NCBI GenBank assembly: GCA_027494165.1
Contig: JAOSJM010000009.1
Location: 1 to 64,000, forward strand
From: Acidimicrobiia bacterium
GTDB taxonomy: Bacteria > Actinomycetota > Acidimicrobiia > IMCC26256 > JAOSJM01
Direction: 5' to 3'
DNA: 64,000 nucleotides
The notes beneath the pieces are model-generated. The model did not search any database, was not told the DNA's origin, and worked only from the letters and a program-made list of their open reading frames with translations. The position numbers and the translations under genes are program-made. Below, piece by piece: positions 55,094-63,396 of the stretch; within the stretch, counting starts at the first letter, position 1, and each line of letters opens with the position of its first letter.

Positions 55094-56659
55094 GTGGAGC
55101 ACCCCTGGGACCGTCGGCTCGGCTTCTGGTGGATCGCGGAGGACCACCCGGAGCTCCCGGCGATCGTGGCGTCGCCGTCGGGGGTGACGCTCTCGTTCGG
55201 GGAGCTCGCCGGGCGGGCCCACCAGGTGGTGCACGCCCTGCGGTCCCGGGGCGTCGTCACCGACGACATCGTGGCCTACGCGCTGCCCAACGACGTCGAC
55301 ATCCTGGTCTGGCAGCTCGCGGCCCAGGAGGGCGGCTACCAGTCGATCGCCCTCAACCCCGCCCTCTCCGGTCAGGAGCTCCGGGCCATCGTCGACCACT
55401 CGGGGGCCGCCGCGGTGGTGGTGCACACCCGGTACCGCGAGCGCGTCGACGAGCTCTCCAGCGCCGCGTCGATCCGTCTGCGCGTGGCCGTGGCCGGTCC
55501 CATCGACGGCTTCGAGCGGGTCGAGGACCTCGTGGCCGGCCGGCCCACCACGCCGCCCGGGGATCGCGCCGTCGGCGTCCCCATCAGCTACTCCTCGGGC
55601 ACCACAGGGAAGCCCAAGGCCGTCACGCGCCGGCGGATGGACGGCATCGACCCCTCGGTCATGGCCGACGGGATGAAGCTCTTCTCCCAGGCCTTCCGGT
55701 TCGAGCCGCTCACTGGCGTGCACCTGGTCTCGGCGGGCATGCACCACGGCGGCTGCCAGAGCTTCTACCTCGGGGCCCTGAACGTCGGGCAGGCCCTCGC
55801 GATCATGGGCAAGTTCGACGCCGAGGGCACGCTCCGGATCATCCAGGAACACCGGGTGACCACGGCGTACATGGTGCCCACCCAGTTCGTGCGCCTCCTC
55901 CGCCTTCCCGAGGACGTCCGCACGGCCTACGACGTCTCCAGCCTCGAGGTGGTCGTCCACGCCGCCGCCCCCTGCCCCGTCGAGATCAAGGAGCAGATGA
56001 TGGACTGGTGGGGCCCGGTGATCTGGGAGACCTACGGCGGCATGGAGGGTGCCGCCACGATCGCCAAGCCGCACCACTGGCTCGCCAAGCCCGGCACCGT
56101 CGGTCGCCCGGTCCGCGGCGTGACGGTGAAGATCCTCGACGACGACGGGAACGAGCTCCCGCCCGGCGAGGTGGGCGACGTGTTCATCGACACGGGCCCG
56201 ACCAGCTTCGAGTACCGCAACGATCCCGAGCTGACCGCATCGGTGCACCGGGGCCGGTGGTTCACGATCGGCGACGTCGGCTACCTCGACGAGGACGGGT
56301 TCCTGTTCCTCTGCGACCGGGCCAAGGACATGATCATCAGTGGTGGGGTCAACATCTATCCCGCCGAGACCGAGGGGGTCCTGTCGACCCACCCGAGCGT
56401 GGGCGACGTCGCGGTCATCGGTGTGCCCGACCCGGAGTGGGGCGAGCAGGTCAAGGCCGTCGTCGAGCTCGTGGAGGGCACCGAGCCGAGCGACGCGCTG
56501 GCGGCCGAGCTGATCGCGTGGTGCCGGAGCCGTCTGGCGGGGTTCAAGTGCCCCCGCTCGGTCGAGTTCCGCGAGGAGCTGCCCCGGACCGACGGCGGCA
56601 AGCTCATGAAGCGCCTGATCCGTGACGAGTACTGGGCCGCGGAGGGCCGGAGGCTCTAG
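55094..56659 (+). CDS. AMP-forming acyl-CoA ligase (FadD-like)
   Basis: 521 residues. A3 is PISYSSGTTGKPKAVTRR, A5 TYGGMEGAATI, A7 WFTIGDVGYLDEDGFL with CDRAKDMIISGGVNIYP, and the catalytic Lys is in LPRTDGGKLMKRLIRDEYW. The N-terminus reads VEHPWDRRLGFWWIAEDHP. GTG 55094 is preferred because it directly follows the -10 element; ATG 55076 is in frame (adding MVYSIP) but lies inside the promoter. It activates a carboxylic acid to its CoA ester, and the crotonase is convergent downstream. Confidence 0.85.
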   Translation: MEHPWDRRLGFWWIAEDHPELPAIVASPSGVTLSFGELAGRAHQVVHALRSRGVVTDDIVAYALPNDVDILVWQLAAQEGGYQSIALNPALSGQELRAIVDHSGAAAVVVHTRYRERVDELSSAASIRLRVAVAGPIDGFERVEDLVAGRPTTPPGDRAVGVPISYSSGTTGKPKAVTRRRMDGIDPSVMADGMKLFSQAFRFEPLTGVHLVSAGMHHGGCQSFYLGALNVGQALAIMGKFDAEGTLRIIQEHRVTTAYMVPTQFVRLLRLPEDVRTAYDVSSLEVVVHAAAPCPVEIKEQMMDWWGPVIWETYGGMEGAATIAKPHHWLAKPGTVGRPVRGVTVKILDDDGNELPPGEVGDVFIDTGPTSFEYRNDPELTASVHRGRWFTIGDVGYLDEDGFLFLCDRAKDMIISGGVNIYPAETEGVLSTHPSVGDVAVIGVPDPEWGEQVKAVVELVEGTEPSDALAAELIAWCRSRLAGFKCPRSVEFREELPRTDGGKLMKRLIRDEYWAAEGRRL

Positions 56660-56694
56660 CCCGTCTCCGACGGGCCGGGAGCCCCGGCCCGCGC

Positions 56695-57471
56695 TCAGCG
56701 GTACGTCGGCGGCTCGTTGCGGCGGGGCGCTCCGAACGTGCCCGGGTCGTTGCCGATCTGGGTGTAGGACAGGCCGTGCTGGAGCGCCATCGTCCGGGTC
56801 ATGTCGAGCGACTCCCAGATGGCGCGCACCGTGCCCTGGATGGCCTTGGGGTTCCGGGCCGCGATGGAGTCGGCGATCGCCCGGGCGCGCGCCCGGAGCT
56901 CGTCGCGGGGAACGACCTCCGTGACCAGCCCGAGCCGTAGCGCGGTCGCCGCGGTGATCCGCTCCTCGGTCCCCATGAGCGCCCACCGCAGGACGTCGCC
57001 CAGGGGGACGCCGCGCGCGAGCATCCCGATCGGCTCGAGGGCCGAGACGATCGAGCCGTTGGCGTGCGGGTCGAAGAACTCGGCGTCGTCGGAGCAGATG
57101 ATGATGTCGGCCTCGTTCAGGAAGTACTGCGCGCCACCCGCGCACATGCCGTGGACCGCGACCACGACCGGCTTCCAGACCTTGTGGTGGAGCTTCGGGG
57201 AGAGGGTCACGCCCGGGTCGAAGGCGTTCCAGGCGTTCTGCTTCCAGAACCAGGTGGCGCCGCCCTTGATGTCGACCCCCGTGCAGAAGGCCCGGTCACC
57301 GTTCGCCTGGAGGACCGCGACGTGGATGTCGTCGGTGTCGCGCACCGTCTCCCAGGCCCAGCCCATCTCCCGGCCCATGTCGTCGTCGAAGGAGTTGAGG
57401 GCCTCCGGCCGGTCCAGCGTGATGGTGGCGACGTGGTCGGTGACCTCGAAGGTGATGGCCTTGCACTCCAT
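56695..57471 (-). CDS. divergent crotonase-superfamily enoyl-CoA hydratase/isomerase
   Basis: 258 residues. AFCTGVDIKGG and HGMCAGGAQYFLNEADIIICSDDAEF form the oxyanion-hole segments. Where typical hydratases carry the two catalytic Glu residues, this one reads FFDPHANGSIVSALEPIGMLARGV, so the usual acid pair is not both kept, and the chemistry may differ. It ends with GAPRRNEPPTYR. ATG 57471 has a weak ribosome site. A box related to the ligase operator lies upstream at 57566-57582. Confidence 0.75.
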   Translation of the reverse strand: MECKAITFEVTDHVATITLDRPEALNSFDDDMGREMGWAWETVRDTDDIHVAVLQANGDRAFCTGVDIKGGATWFWKQNAWNAFDPGVTLSPKLHHKVWKPVVVAVHGMCAGGAQYFLNEADIIICSDDAEFFDPHANGSIVSALEPIGMLARGVPLGDVLRWALMGTEERITAATALRLGLVTEVVPRDELRARARAIADSIAARNPKAIQGTVRAIWESLDMTRTMALQHGLSYTQIGNDPGTFGAPRRNEPPTYR

Positions 57472-57565
57472 GGACGACCTCGACTCTCCGTCAGCGGCGC
57501 GCTCGCGAGCAGCAGCCCGGGATGCCGGGCTCGCTCCGGACCGGGCGGCGTGCCGCGACGGGCCG

Positions 57566-57582
57566 GGGACAAAGAGTATCCC
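57566..57582. promoter_or_regulatory. box related to the 55072-55093 operator
   Basis: GGGACAAAGAGTATCCC; the minus strand reads GGGATACTCTTTGTCCC and shares ATACTCT and the TTCCC/GTCCC end with the ligase promoter. GATACT is also a -10-like hexamer for the crotonase gene (start 57471). Probably one regulon with the ligase. Confidence 0.4.
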
Positions 57583-57661
57583 GTATCGAGGCCCGGGTGG
57601 GGAGGCCGGCGGGCCCGGGCGCACGGCGACGCGCGCCCGGGCCGCACCGCGGCCCCGCTCG

Positions 57662-58864
57662 CTAGTTGGCCGCCGCCTTCTCCAGCACGTGGACGCCGCA
57701 CGCCGAGCCGAGGCCGATGACGTGCGCGAGGCCGACCCGGGCCCCCTCGATCTGGCGGTCGCCGGCCTCGCCCCGCAGGTGGTGGCAGACCTCCCAGATG
57801 TTGGCGATGCCGGTCGCGGCGATCGGGTGGCCCTTCGACTGGAGGCCACCCGACACGTTGACCGGCTTCCGGCCGTCGCGCCACGGTGCGCCCGACTCGA
57901 AGAAGTCGACGGCGCCGCCCTCCTCGCAGAGCATGAGGTTGTCGTAGTGCACGAGCTCCGCGGTCGCGAAGCAGTCGTGCAGCTCGACGAGGTCGAGGTC
58001 GTCGGGACCGACCCCGGCCTGCTCGTAGGCCTGCCGCGCGGCCTCCTTGGTGAGCGTGTTGACGTCGGGCAGGATCTGGCAGGCGTCCTGCCACGGGTCG
58101 GTGGTGAGCACCGACGCCGCCACCTTCACCGCGCGGCGCTGCTGCTCGCCCGACATCGTCCTGAGCTTCGAATCCGAGACGACGACCGCGGCCGCCGCGC
58201 CGTCGCAGTTCGCCGAGCACATCGGCCGGGTGTTCGGGTAGGCGATCATGATGTCGCCCATGATCTCGTCGAGGCTCATCCGCTTCGTGTAGGCCGCGAG
58301 CGGGTTCAGCGTGGAGTGGGCGTGGTTCTTCTCGCTGATGCGGGCGAAGAGCTCGAAGCTCGTGCCGCCGTACTTGTGGCCGTACTCCATGCCGATCTGG
58401 GCGAACACGCCGGGCATGGTCTCGGTGCCGACCCTCCCGTCGATGGGCGCGACCGCTCCGTAGCGGCCCTTCGGCGTCCAGGTGTCGTCCTCCTTGCCGC
58501 GCGAGCCACCGGCCAGCAGGCCCGCCCCGGCCAGCTTCTCGACCCCGACCGCGAGGCCCATGTCGCACTCGCCGGCCTTCACCGCCATGATGACGGTGCG
58601 GAGCGCGGTCGCCCCGGTCGCGCAGGCGTTCGTCACGTTGTAGACGGGGATCCCGGTCTGGCCGATCTGCTTCTGCACCATCTGGCCGACGCCGCCGCCC
58701 CCCATGAGGTTGCCGGCGGCCAGCACGCCCATGTCCTTCATGGACACGCCGCCGTCACGGAGCGCGCCGAGCGCCGCTTCGGAGGCCAGGTCGACGACGT
58801 CCTTGTCGGGGTGCTTGCCGAACTTGGTCATGTGGATCCCGAGGATCCAGATGTCGTCGGCCAT
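57662..58864 (-). CDS. SCP-x-type thiolase-family acetyltransferase
   Basis: 400 residues. The nucleophile Cys81 lies in VTNACATGATALRT, the second His in DLDLVELHDCFATAEL, and the C-terminal motif is VSGGLQSKGHPIAATG, where Ala takes a place usually held by Gly; VIGLGSACGVHVLEKA closes the fold. This is the nonclassical thiolase group often made together with a DUF35 OB-fold partner and used for side-chain or aldol-type C-C cleavage of CoA esters. The ATG overlaps the OB-fold gene stop by one base (TGATG). Confidence 0.85.
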   Translation of the reverse strand: MADDIWILGIHMTKFGKHPDKDVVDLASEAALGALRDGGVSMKDMGVLAAGNLMGGGGVGQMVQKQIGQTGIPVYNVTNACATGATALRTVIMAVKAGECDMGLAVGVEKLAGAGLLAGGSRGKEDDTWTPKGRYGAVAPIDGRVGTETMPGVFAQIGMEYGHKYGGTSFELFARISEKNHAHSTLNPLAAYTKRMSLDEIMGDIMIAYPNTRPMCSANCDGAAAAVVVSDSKLRTMSGEQQRRAVKVAASVLTTDPWQDACQILPDVNTLTKEAARQAYEQAGVGPDDLDLVELHDCFATAELVHYDNLMLCEEGGAVDFFESGAPWRDGRKPVNVSGGLQSKGHPIAATGIANIWEVCHHLRGEAGDRQIEGARVGLAHVIGLGSACGVHVLEKAAAN

Positions 58865-59283
58865 CACCGCACCTCCTGAGGCTCGAACCCGAAGCCGATC
58901 GCCTCGGTACCGTTGCTGTCGACCCCGATGGGGAACGTCGTCAGCCGCACCTTCATCCCGAGCGTCACGTGCTCGGGGTCGGGCTCGACGTTGACGATGT
59001 TGCCCCGGACGCTCGTGCCGCCGCAGTCGATGACGCCGGCCACGAACGGCACCGGGATCCCGGGGGCGGCCATCGACACGATCGTGAAGGCGCGCAGCTC
59101 GCCCTCGGTCGGGACGTCCACCCGGCGGAACCCGTTGGTGCCGCCGCACGACGCGCAGGCGTTGCGGCGGTCGAAGTACCTCGCTCCGCAGTCGACGCAC
59201 TCGTTGGCGACGAGGTGCGGGGGATCGCCCAGGACCAGGTAGTCCACCAGCGGGACCTGGTTGGTGACGCTCGTCTCGCTCAC
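58864..59283 (-). CDS. DUF35 OB-fold, zinc-ribbon partner protein
   Basis: 139 residues. The rubredoxin-like zinc ribbon is NECVDCGARYFDRRNACASCGG with four Cys, followed by an OB fold (GELRAFTIVSMAAPGIPVPFVAGVIDCG, GNIVNVEPDPEHVTLGMKVRLTTFPIGV). Such proteins bind acyl-CoA and form a complex with nonclassical thiolases. GTG 59283 has AGAGGGAG upstream; ATG 59316 is an in-frame alternative. The coupling with the thiolase supports an obligate pair. Confidence 0.85.
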   Translation of the reverse strand: MSETSVTNQVPLVDYLVLGDPPHLVANECVDCGARYFDRRNACASCGGTNGFRRVDVPTEGELRAFTIVSMAAPGIPVPFVAGVIDCGGTSVRGNIVNVEPDPEHVTLGMKVRLTTFPIGVDSNGTEAIGFGFEPQEVR

Positions 59284-59464
59284 TGCTCGAACTCCCTCTG
59301 CCGAGATGCTCGCCATCGAAACACCCGGACCCCGAGACCGGCAAATGCGACGACGGGCGGGCGCCCTTCGACCGGGACGAGGCCGCGCCGACGCCACCCG
59401 GCGCGCCACGCCTTCCTCACGCGTCCTTCACGGTCGCCTCACCGGACGCGGGCATGCTGGTCCC

Positions 59465-60649
59465 GTGGGCGGGATCAGCCGTCGCCGCTTCCTCACCCGG
59501 GTCGGGCACGCTCGGCGCGGCGCTCGTGGTCGGCGCGTGCTCCAGGGACCGCGAGGCCGGGTCGGGCTGGTCGAGCCCGGACTCCACCGCGGCCGAGGAC
59601 GGCCCGACCGCACCCCCGGCGACCGGCCCGGCGGCCCCGGATCCGGCGCCCGACTACGTGCCGCCCCCCGACGACACCGCGTGGGCCCGGGTGAGCCCCG
59701 GGGAGGCCGGCTGGGACCCCCACGCCCTGGCCGACGCGTTCGACTTCGCGGGCGACCGCCGGTCGCGGTCGGTCGTGCTCGTGACCGGGGGCGGATCGTG
59801 GCCGAGCGCCAGTGGGGCGTCGCGCCGGGATGGTCGAGGGACATCGCCTCCTGCCAGAAGAGCGTGGTCGCCGTGCTGTGCGTGATCGGTCGCGACGAGG
59901 GCTGGCTCGACCTCGACGCGAGCGTGACCGACGTGGTCGGTGCGGGATGGAGCCTGGAGGGCGACGCCCGGGCCGAGGCCCGCATCACCGTCCGGCACCT
60001 CATGAGCATGACGAGCGGGCTCGACCCGGGGTTGCGCGTGGCGGCCGAGCCCGGGACGGTGTGGGAGTACGACAACGACGCCTACCACCGCCTGCACGCG
60101 GTGCTCGAGGCCGCGGCCGGCACCGACCTGGAGACCTTGACCCGGTCCCGGCTCTGGGAGCCGATCGGCGTTCGCGGCGCGAGGTGGGTGCGGCGGGCCG
60201 GCACCGGGCGCGTGAGCGTGGACGCGGCCGGGCACCCACTCTCCGGGCTCGTCATGAACGCGTACGACCTGGCGCGCTTCGCGCTCCTCGTGCAGCGGCG
60301 GGGACGCTGGGGTGATCGGACGGTGGTGCCCGCAGGCGCGATCGACGAGCTGCTCTCGCCGTCGAGCGACCTCAACCCCTCGTACGGGCTGCTGTGGTGG
60401 CTGAACGGAGCCGACGCCCACCGCCTCCCCGGCCGCAACCCGCCGCTCGTGGCGGGCCCGCTGGTGCCGGGAGCGCCGTCCGACCTCGTGGCCGCGCTCG
60501 GCGCCAACGGCCAGAAGGCCTACGTCGCCCCCTCCCTCGACTCCGTCCTGACCCGGCTGGGGAGGAGCGCGAGCGGCGAGCTGCTCTCCGCGCTCAGCGG
60601 CTTCGACGACGAGTGGTGGACCCGCCTGGGCGCCGCCCGCGTGGCCTGA
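59465..60649 (+). CDS. Tat-exported beta-lactamase-like serine hydrolase (two compensating frameshifts)
   Basis: About 394 residues. The N-terminus GGISRRRFLTRVG carries a twin-arginine motif, and TLGAALVVGACSRD gives a lipobox-like end, so a Tat lipoprotein is likely. A Pro-rich linker (residues 40-75) precedes the hydrolase domain: SCQKSVVAVLC is the SxxK motif, YDNDAY the second motif (YxN) and VRHLMSMTSGLDPG a typical class C/esterase segment. One extra G near 59508 and one missing G near 59795 move and restore the frame. GTG 59465 fits the signal. Esterase, D-peptidase or beta-lactamase activity cannot be told apart. Confidence 0.7.
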   Translation: MGGISRRRFLTRVGHARRGARGRRVLQGPRGRVGLVEPGLHRGRGRPDRTPGDRPGGPGSGARLRAAPRRHRVGPGEPRGGRLGPPRPGRRVRLRGRPPVAVGRARDRGRIVAERQWGVAPGWSRDIASCQKSVVAVLCVIGRDEGWLDLDASVTDVVGAGWSLEGDARAEARITVRHLMSMTSGLDPGLRVAAEPGTVWEYDNDAYHRLHAVLEAAAGTDLETLTRSRLWEPIGVRGARWVRRAGTGRVSVDAAGHPLSGLVMNAYDLARFALLVQRRGRWGDRTVVPAGAIDELLSPSSDLNPSYGLLWWLNGADAHRLPGRNPPLVAGPLVPGAPSDLVAALGANGQKAYVAPSLDSVLTRLGRSASGELLSALSGFDDEWWTRLGAARVA

Positions 60650-60656
60650 CCCGGTC

Positions 60657-60672
60657 GCGCCCGGCCGGGCGC
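60657..60672. terminator. perfect 16-base palindrome after the hydrolase
   Basis: GCGCCCGGCCGGGCGC lies 8 bases past the hydrolase stop, between convergent genes. A GC-rich hairpin here could end transcription, although it has no T tract. Confidence 0.45.
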
Positions 60673-60781
60673 CTCGGGGGCGCCGCCGCAGCGACCGGAA
60701 GGACGGCGGGTCCGTGGGTCGCGTAGGCCTTGGCGCTTCATCGAGCGACTCGAGTCCGGCCTCGTCGCCGATCACGACCGC

Positions 60782-63316
60782 TCAGCCCTGAGGGGGGACC
60801 CAGCGCTTGGTCACCTCGTTGGCCATGACGTAGAGACCGACGAGACCGACGACGGTGACGAGGATCCTGGCCGGCACGCCGGTCAGGCCGAGCGGCTCGG
60901 CGAGGAAGCTGTAGGGAAGCGCGATCGTGAGCCCGGCGATGGCGACGGTGGCTCCCAGCAGGCCTGGTCCGGGCCGACTGCGGAAGCACACCCGATTCGT
61001 ACGGAGCACGAGCATGACGGCGAGCTCGGTGAGCGTCGACTCGACGAACCAGGCGCTGCGAAACAGGGTAGCCCCCGCCTCGAAGCCGATCCGCAGCACG
61101 ACGAACGTGGCGACGTCGAAGGCGGAGCTGACGAGACCGTAGGTGATCATGAAGTCGCGGATCGACCGCAGGTTCCAGGCACGCGGTGCTCTGAGCTGCT
61201 CGGCGTCGACGGCGTCCCCGGCGATCGCCATGCCGGGGATGTCGGAGAGGAAGTTGAGCAGGAGGATCTGACGGGGCAGCAGCGGGAGGAACGGCAGGAA
61301 CGCGGCGGCCACGGCCATCGAGAGCATGTTCCCGAAGTTCGCGCTGGTCGTGACCCGGATGTACTTGAGGGTGTTGGCGAACGTCTGACGTCCAAGGGCC
61401 ACCCCCTCTGACACGACCGCGAGGCTCTTGTCGAGCAACACGATGGCCGCGGTCTGCTTGGCTGCGTCGACCGCGGTGTCGACGGAGATACCGACGTCGG
61501 CGGTGTGGAGGGCGACGGCGTCGTTGATGCCGTCGCCCAGGAAGCCGACTGTCTCGCCACGCCGCCTGAACGCGGCGACGATTCGCTGCTTGTGCAACGG
61601 CTCGACCTCCGAGAACACCAGCGTGTTGCCGCACCACTCCGCGAGCGTCTGGTCGTCGATCCGGTCGAGGTCCGAGCCCGTGAGCATCTCGGAGGGGTCG
61701 AGGCCCACCGCCTCGGCCACCCGGGTGGCCGCGAGACGGTTGTCGCCCGTCACGAGCCGGATCGACACGCCCTGGTGGGCGAGCCGCGAGATCACCTCGG
61801 TGACGCCGTTCTTCGGCGGGTCATGGAAGGCGAGCAGGCCCCGCAACGTCATGCCCGACTCGTCACCGGCGGACGCCGCCCGCGCGCCCGGAAGAGCTTT
61901 GGTGGCGAGCGCGAGCACCCGGTAGCCCCGAGCGCTCAGGGCGGCGAACTGACGCTCGACCGTCGCACGAGCCCCGTCGAGTGGCACGTCGCCGTGCGGT
62001 CCGTGAACGGCGCCGCAGACCGACAGGACACCGTCGAACGCGCCCTTGGTGACCAGGATCGGCCGCTCGCCGTCCGCGACGAGGACGCTGAGGCGCTTGC
62101 GGGTGAAGTCGTACGGGATCTCGTCGAGGCGCGTCCCGGTGGGTGGCCCGGTGACCGCGAGGATGGCGACGTCGATCGGGTTGGGATAGTCGCGCTGGAG
62201 GCCGGCGTTCAGCGCGGCGAGACGCAGAACCTCTTCGTCGGCGTTCCCGGCGGCGTCCAGAGCGCGGTCGAGCCGGACGGCACCCGCGGTCAGGGTCCCG
62301 GTCTTGTCGGTGCACAGCACGGTCATCGCTCCGAAGTCCTCGATGGCATCGAGGCGGCGGACGATGACCTTCTGCCGGGCCATCATGCGAGCCCCCTTCG
62401 CCAGGGAGATCGCCACGATGGCGGGCAGGAGTTGCGGGGTGAGCCCGACGGCGAGCGCGAGGGAGAACAGGAATGACTCGATCACCGGCCGGCCCAGGAC
62501 GAGGTTGACCATGAAGATGGCCGTGACGAGCACGACCATGGCACGCACCAGCAGGAACCCGAAACGGGTGACGCCGCGCTCGAACCCGGTGGTCACGTCC
62601 CGCTCGCCGAGCGTCTCGGAGAGAACGCCGAACTCGGTGGCTCGACCGGTACGAGCGATGGCCACGTCCGCGGTTCCGCTCACGACGTGGGTTCCCATGA
62701 ACACCGTGTTCGAGCGCTCCGTGAGCCCCGCCGATGCCGCGACCTCACCCGCGGCCTTCTCCACGGGGTAGGACTCGCCGGTCAGGGTGGCCTCGTCGAC
62801 GAGCAGGTCGCGCGACGAGAGGACCCGGGCATCGCCCGGGACGATGTCGCCCCCGGTCAGTACGACGACGTCCCCGGGGACGACCCGATCGATCGGCACC
62901 GAGACCTCGTGCCCGGAGCGACGCACCTCGACCTCGACGCGGACCTGAGCGAGCAGCGCCTCGACGGCCCGCCCGGCGTTGTGCTCCTGCCAGAAGCCCA
63001 GCCCCCCGCTCGCCGCGATGATCGCCAGGATGATGAACCCGTCGACCAGGTCACCCAGGATCATCGACAGCACCGTCGCCGCCGCCAGGATCAGGATGAT
63101 CGGGCTGGTGAACTGGACAACGAGGAGCCGCAGCCCCCGATGGCGTCGCGGGCGTTCCACGGTGTTGGGTCCCGCGATCGCCAGCCGGCGCACCGCCTCG
63201 TCCTCCGACAGGCCGCCCCGGGTCGTCGCCAGCACGTCGAGCACGCGCTCGACTGGATCCGCCCACAGCTCGGAGCCGATGCGACCTGACCTCGTGGAGG
63301 GCGACCGTCGCGGCAC
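60782..63316 (-). CDS. mgtA: MgtA/MgtB-type P-type Mg2+ ATPase
   Basis: 844 residues of the P-type 3B family. The phosphorylation site is VLCTDKTGTLT with Asp337, the dephosphorylation motif is LLVDEATLTGES, the hinge GFLGDGINDAVALHTADVGISV, and the transmembrane motif GLTPQLLPAIV matches the GLTPExLP of MgtA. Ten membrane helices are expected. It imports Mg2+. GTG 63316 is the first good start after the N-terminal amphipathic stretch; a large upstream leader is not seen, so there is no sign of an Mg2+-sensing riboswitch. It is monocistronic, convergent with the serine hydrolase. Confidence 0.88.
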   Translation of the reverse strand: MPRRSPSTRSGRIGSELWADPVERVLDVLATTRGGLSEDEAVRRLAIAGPNTVERPRRHRGLRLLVVQFTSPIILILAAATVLSMILGDLVDGFIILAIIAASGGLGFWQEHNAGRAVEALLAQVRVEVEVRRSGHEVSVPIDRVVPGDVVVLTGGDIVPGDARVLSSRDLLVDEATLTGESYPVEKAAGEVAASAGLTERSNTVFMGTHVVSGTADVAIARTGRATEFGVLSETLGERDVTTGFERGVTRFGFLLVRAMVVLVTAIFMVNLVLGRPVIESFLFSLALAVGLTPQLLPAIVAISLAKGARMMARQKVIVRRLDAIEDFGAMTVLCTDKTGTLTAGAVRLDRALDAAGNADEEVLRLAALNAGLQRDYPNPIDVAILAVTGPPTGTRLDEIPYDFTRKRLSVLVADGERPILVTKGAFDGVLSVCGAVHGPHGDVPLDGARATVERQFAALSARGYRVLALATKALPGARAASAGDESGMTLRGLLAFHDPPKNGVTEVISRLAHQGVSIRLVTGDNRLAATRVAEAVGLDPSEMLTGSDLDRIDDQTLAEWCGNTLVFSEVEPLHKQRIVAAFRRRGETVGFLGDGINDAVALHTADVGISVDTAVDAAKQTAAIVLLDKSLAVVSEGVALGRQTFANTLKYIRVTTSANFGNMLSMAVAAAFLPFLPLLPRQILLLNFLSDIPGMAIAGDAVDAEQLRAPRAWNLRSIRDFMITYGLVSSAFDVATFVVLRIGFEAGATLFRSAWFVESTLTELAVMLVLRTNRVCFRSRPGPGLLGATVAIAGLTIALPYSFLAEPLGLTGVPARILVTVVGLVGLYVMANEVTKRWVPPQG

Positions 63317-63396
63317 CGTCCCATTGTGCGCCGCCTGACCCGCTCGAAGCGGACGGACCAGTGCATCCCACCGGCACGGTGGATAGCCTCCGTTCG

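Noticed and set aside
63317..63396. Mg2+ riboswitch upstream of the MgtA-type gene
   Set aside because: The 80 bases between the divergent starts are too short for a known Mg2+ leader and show no suitable stem arrangement.
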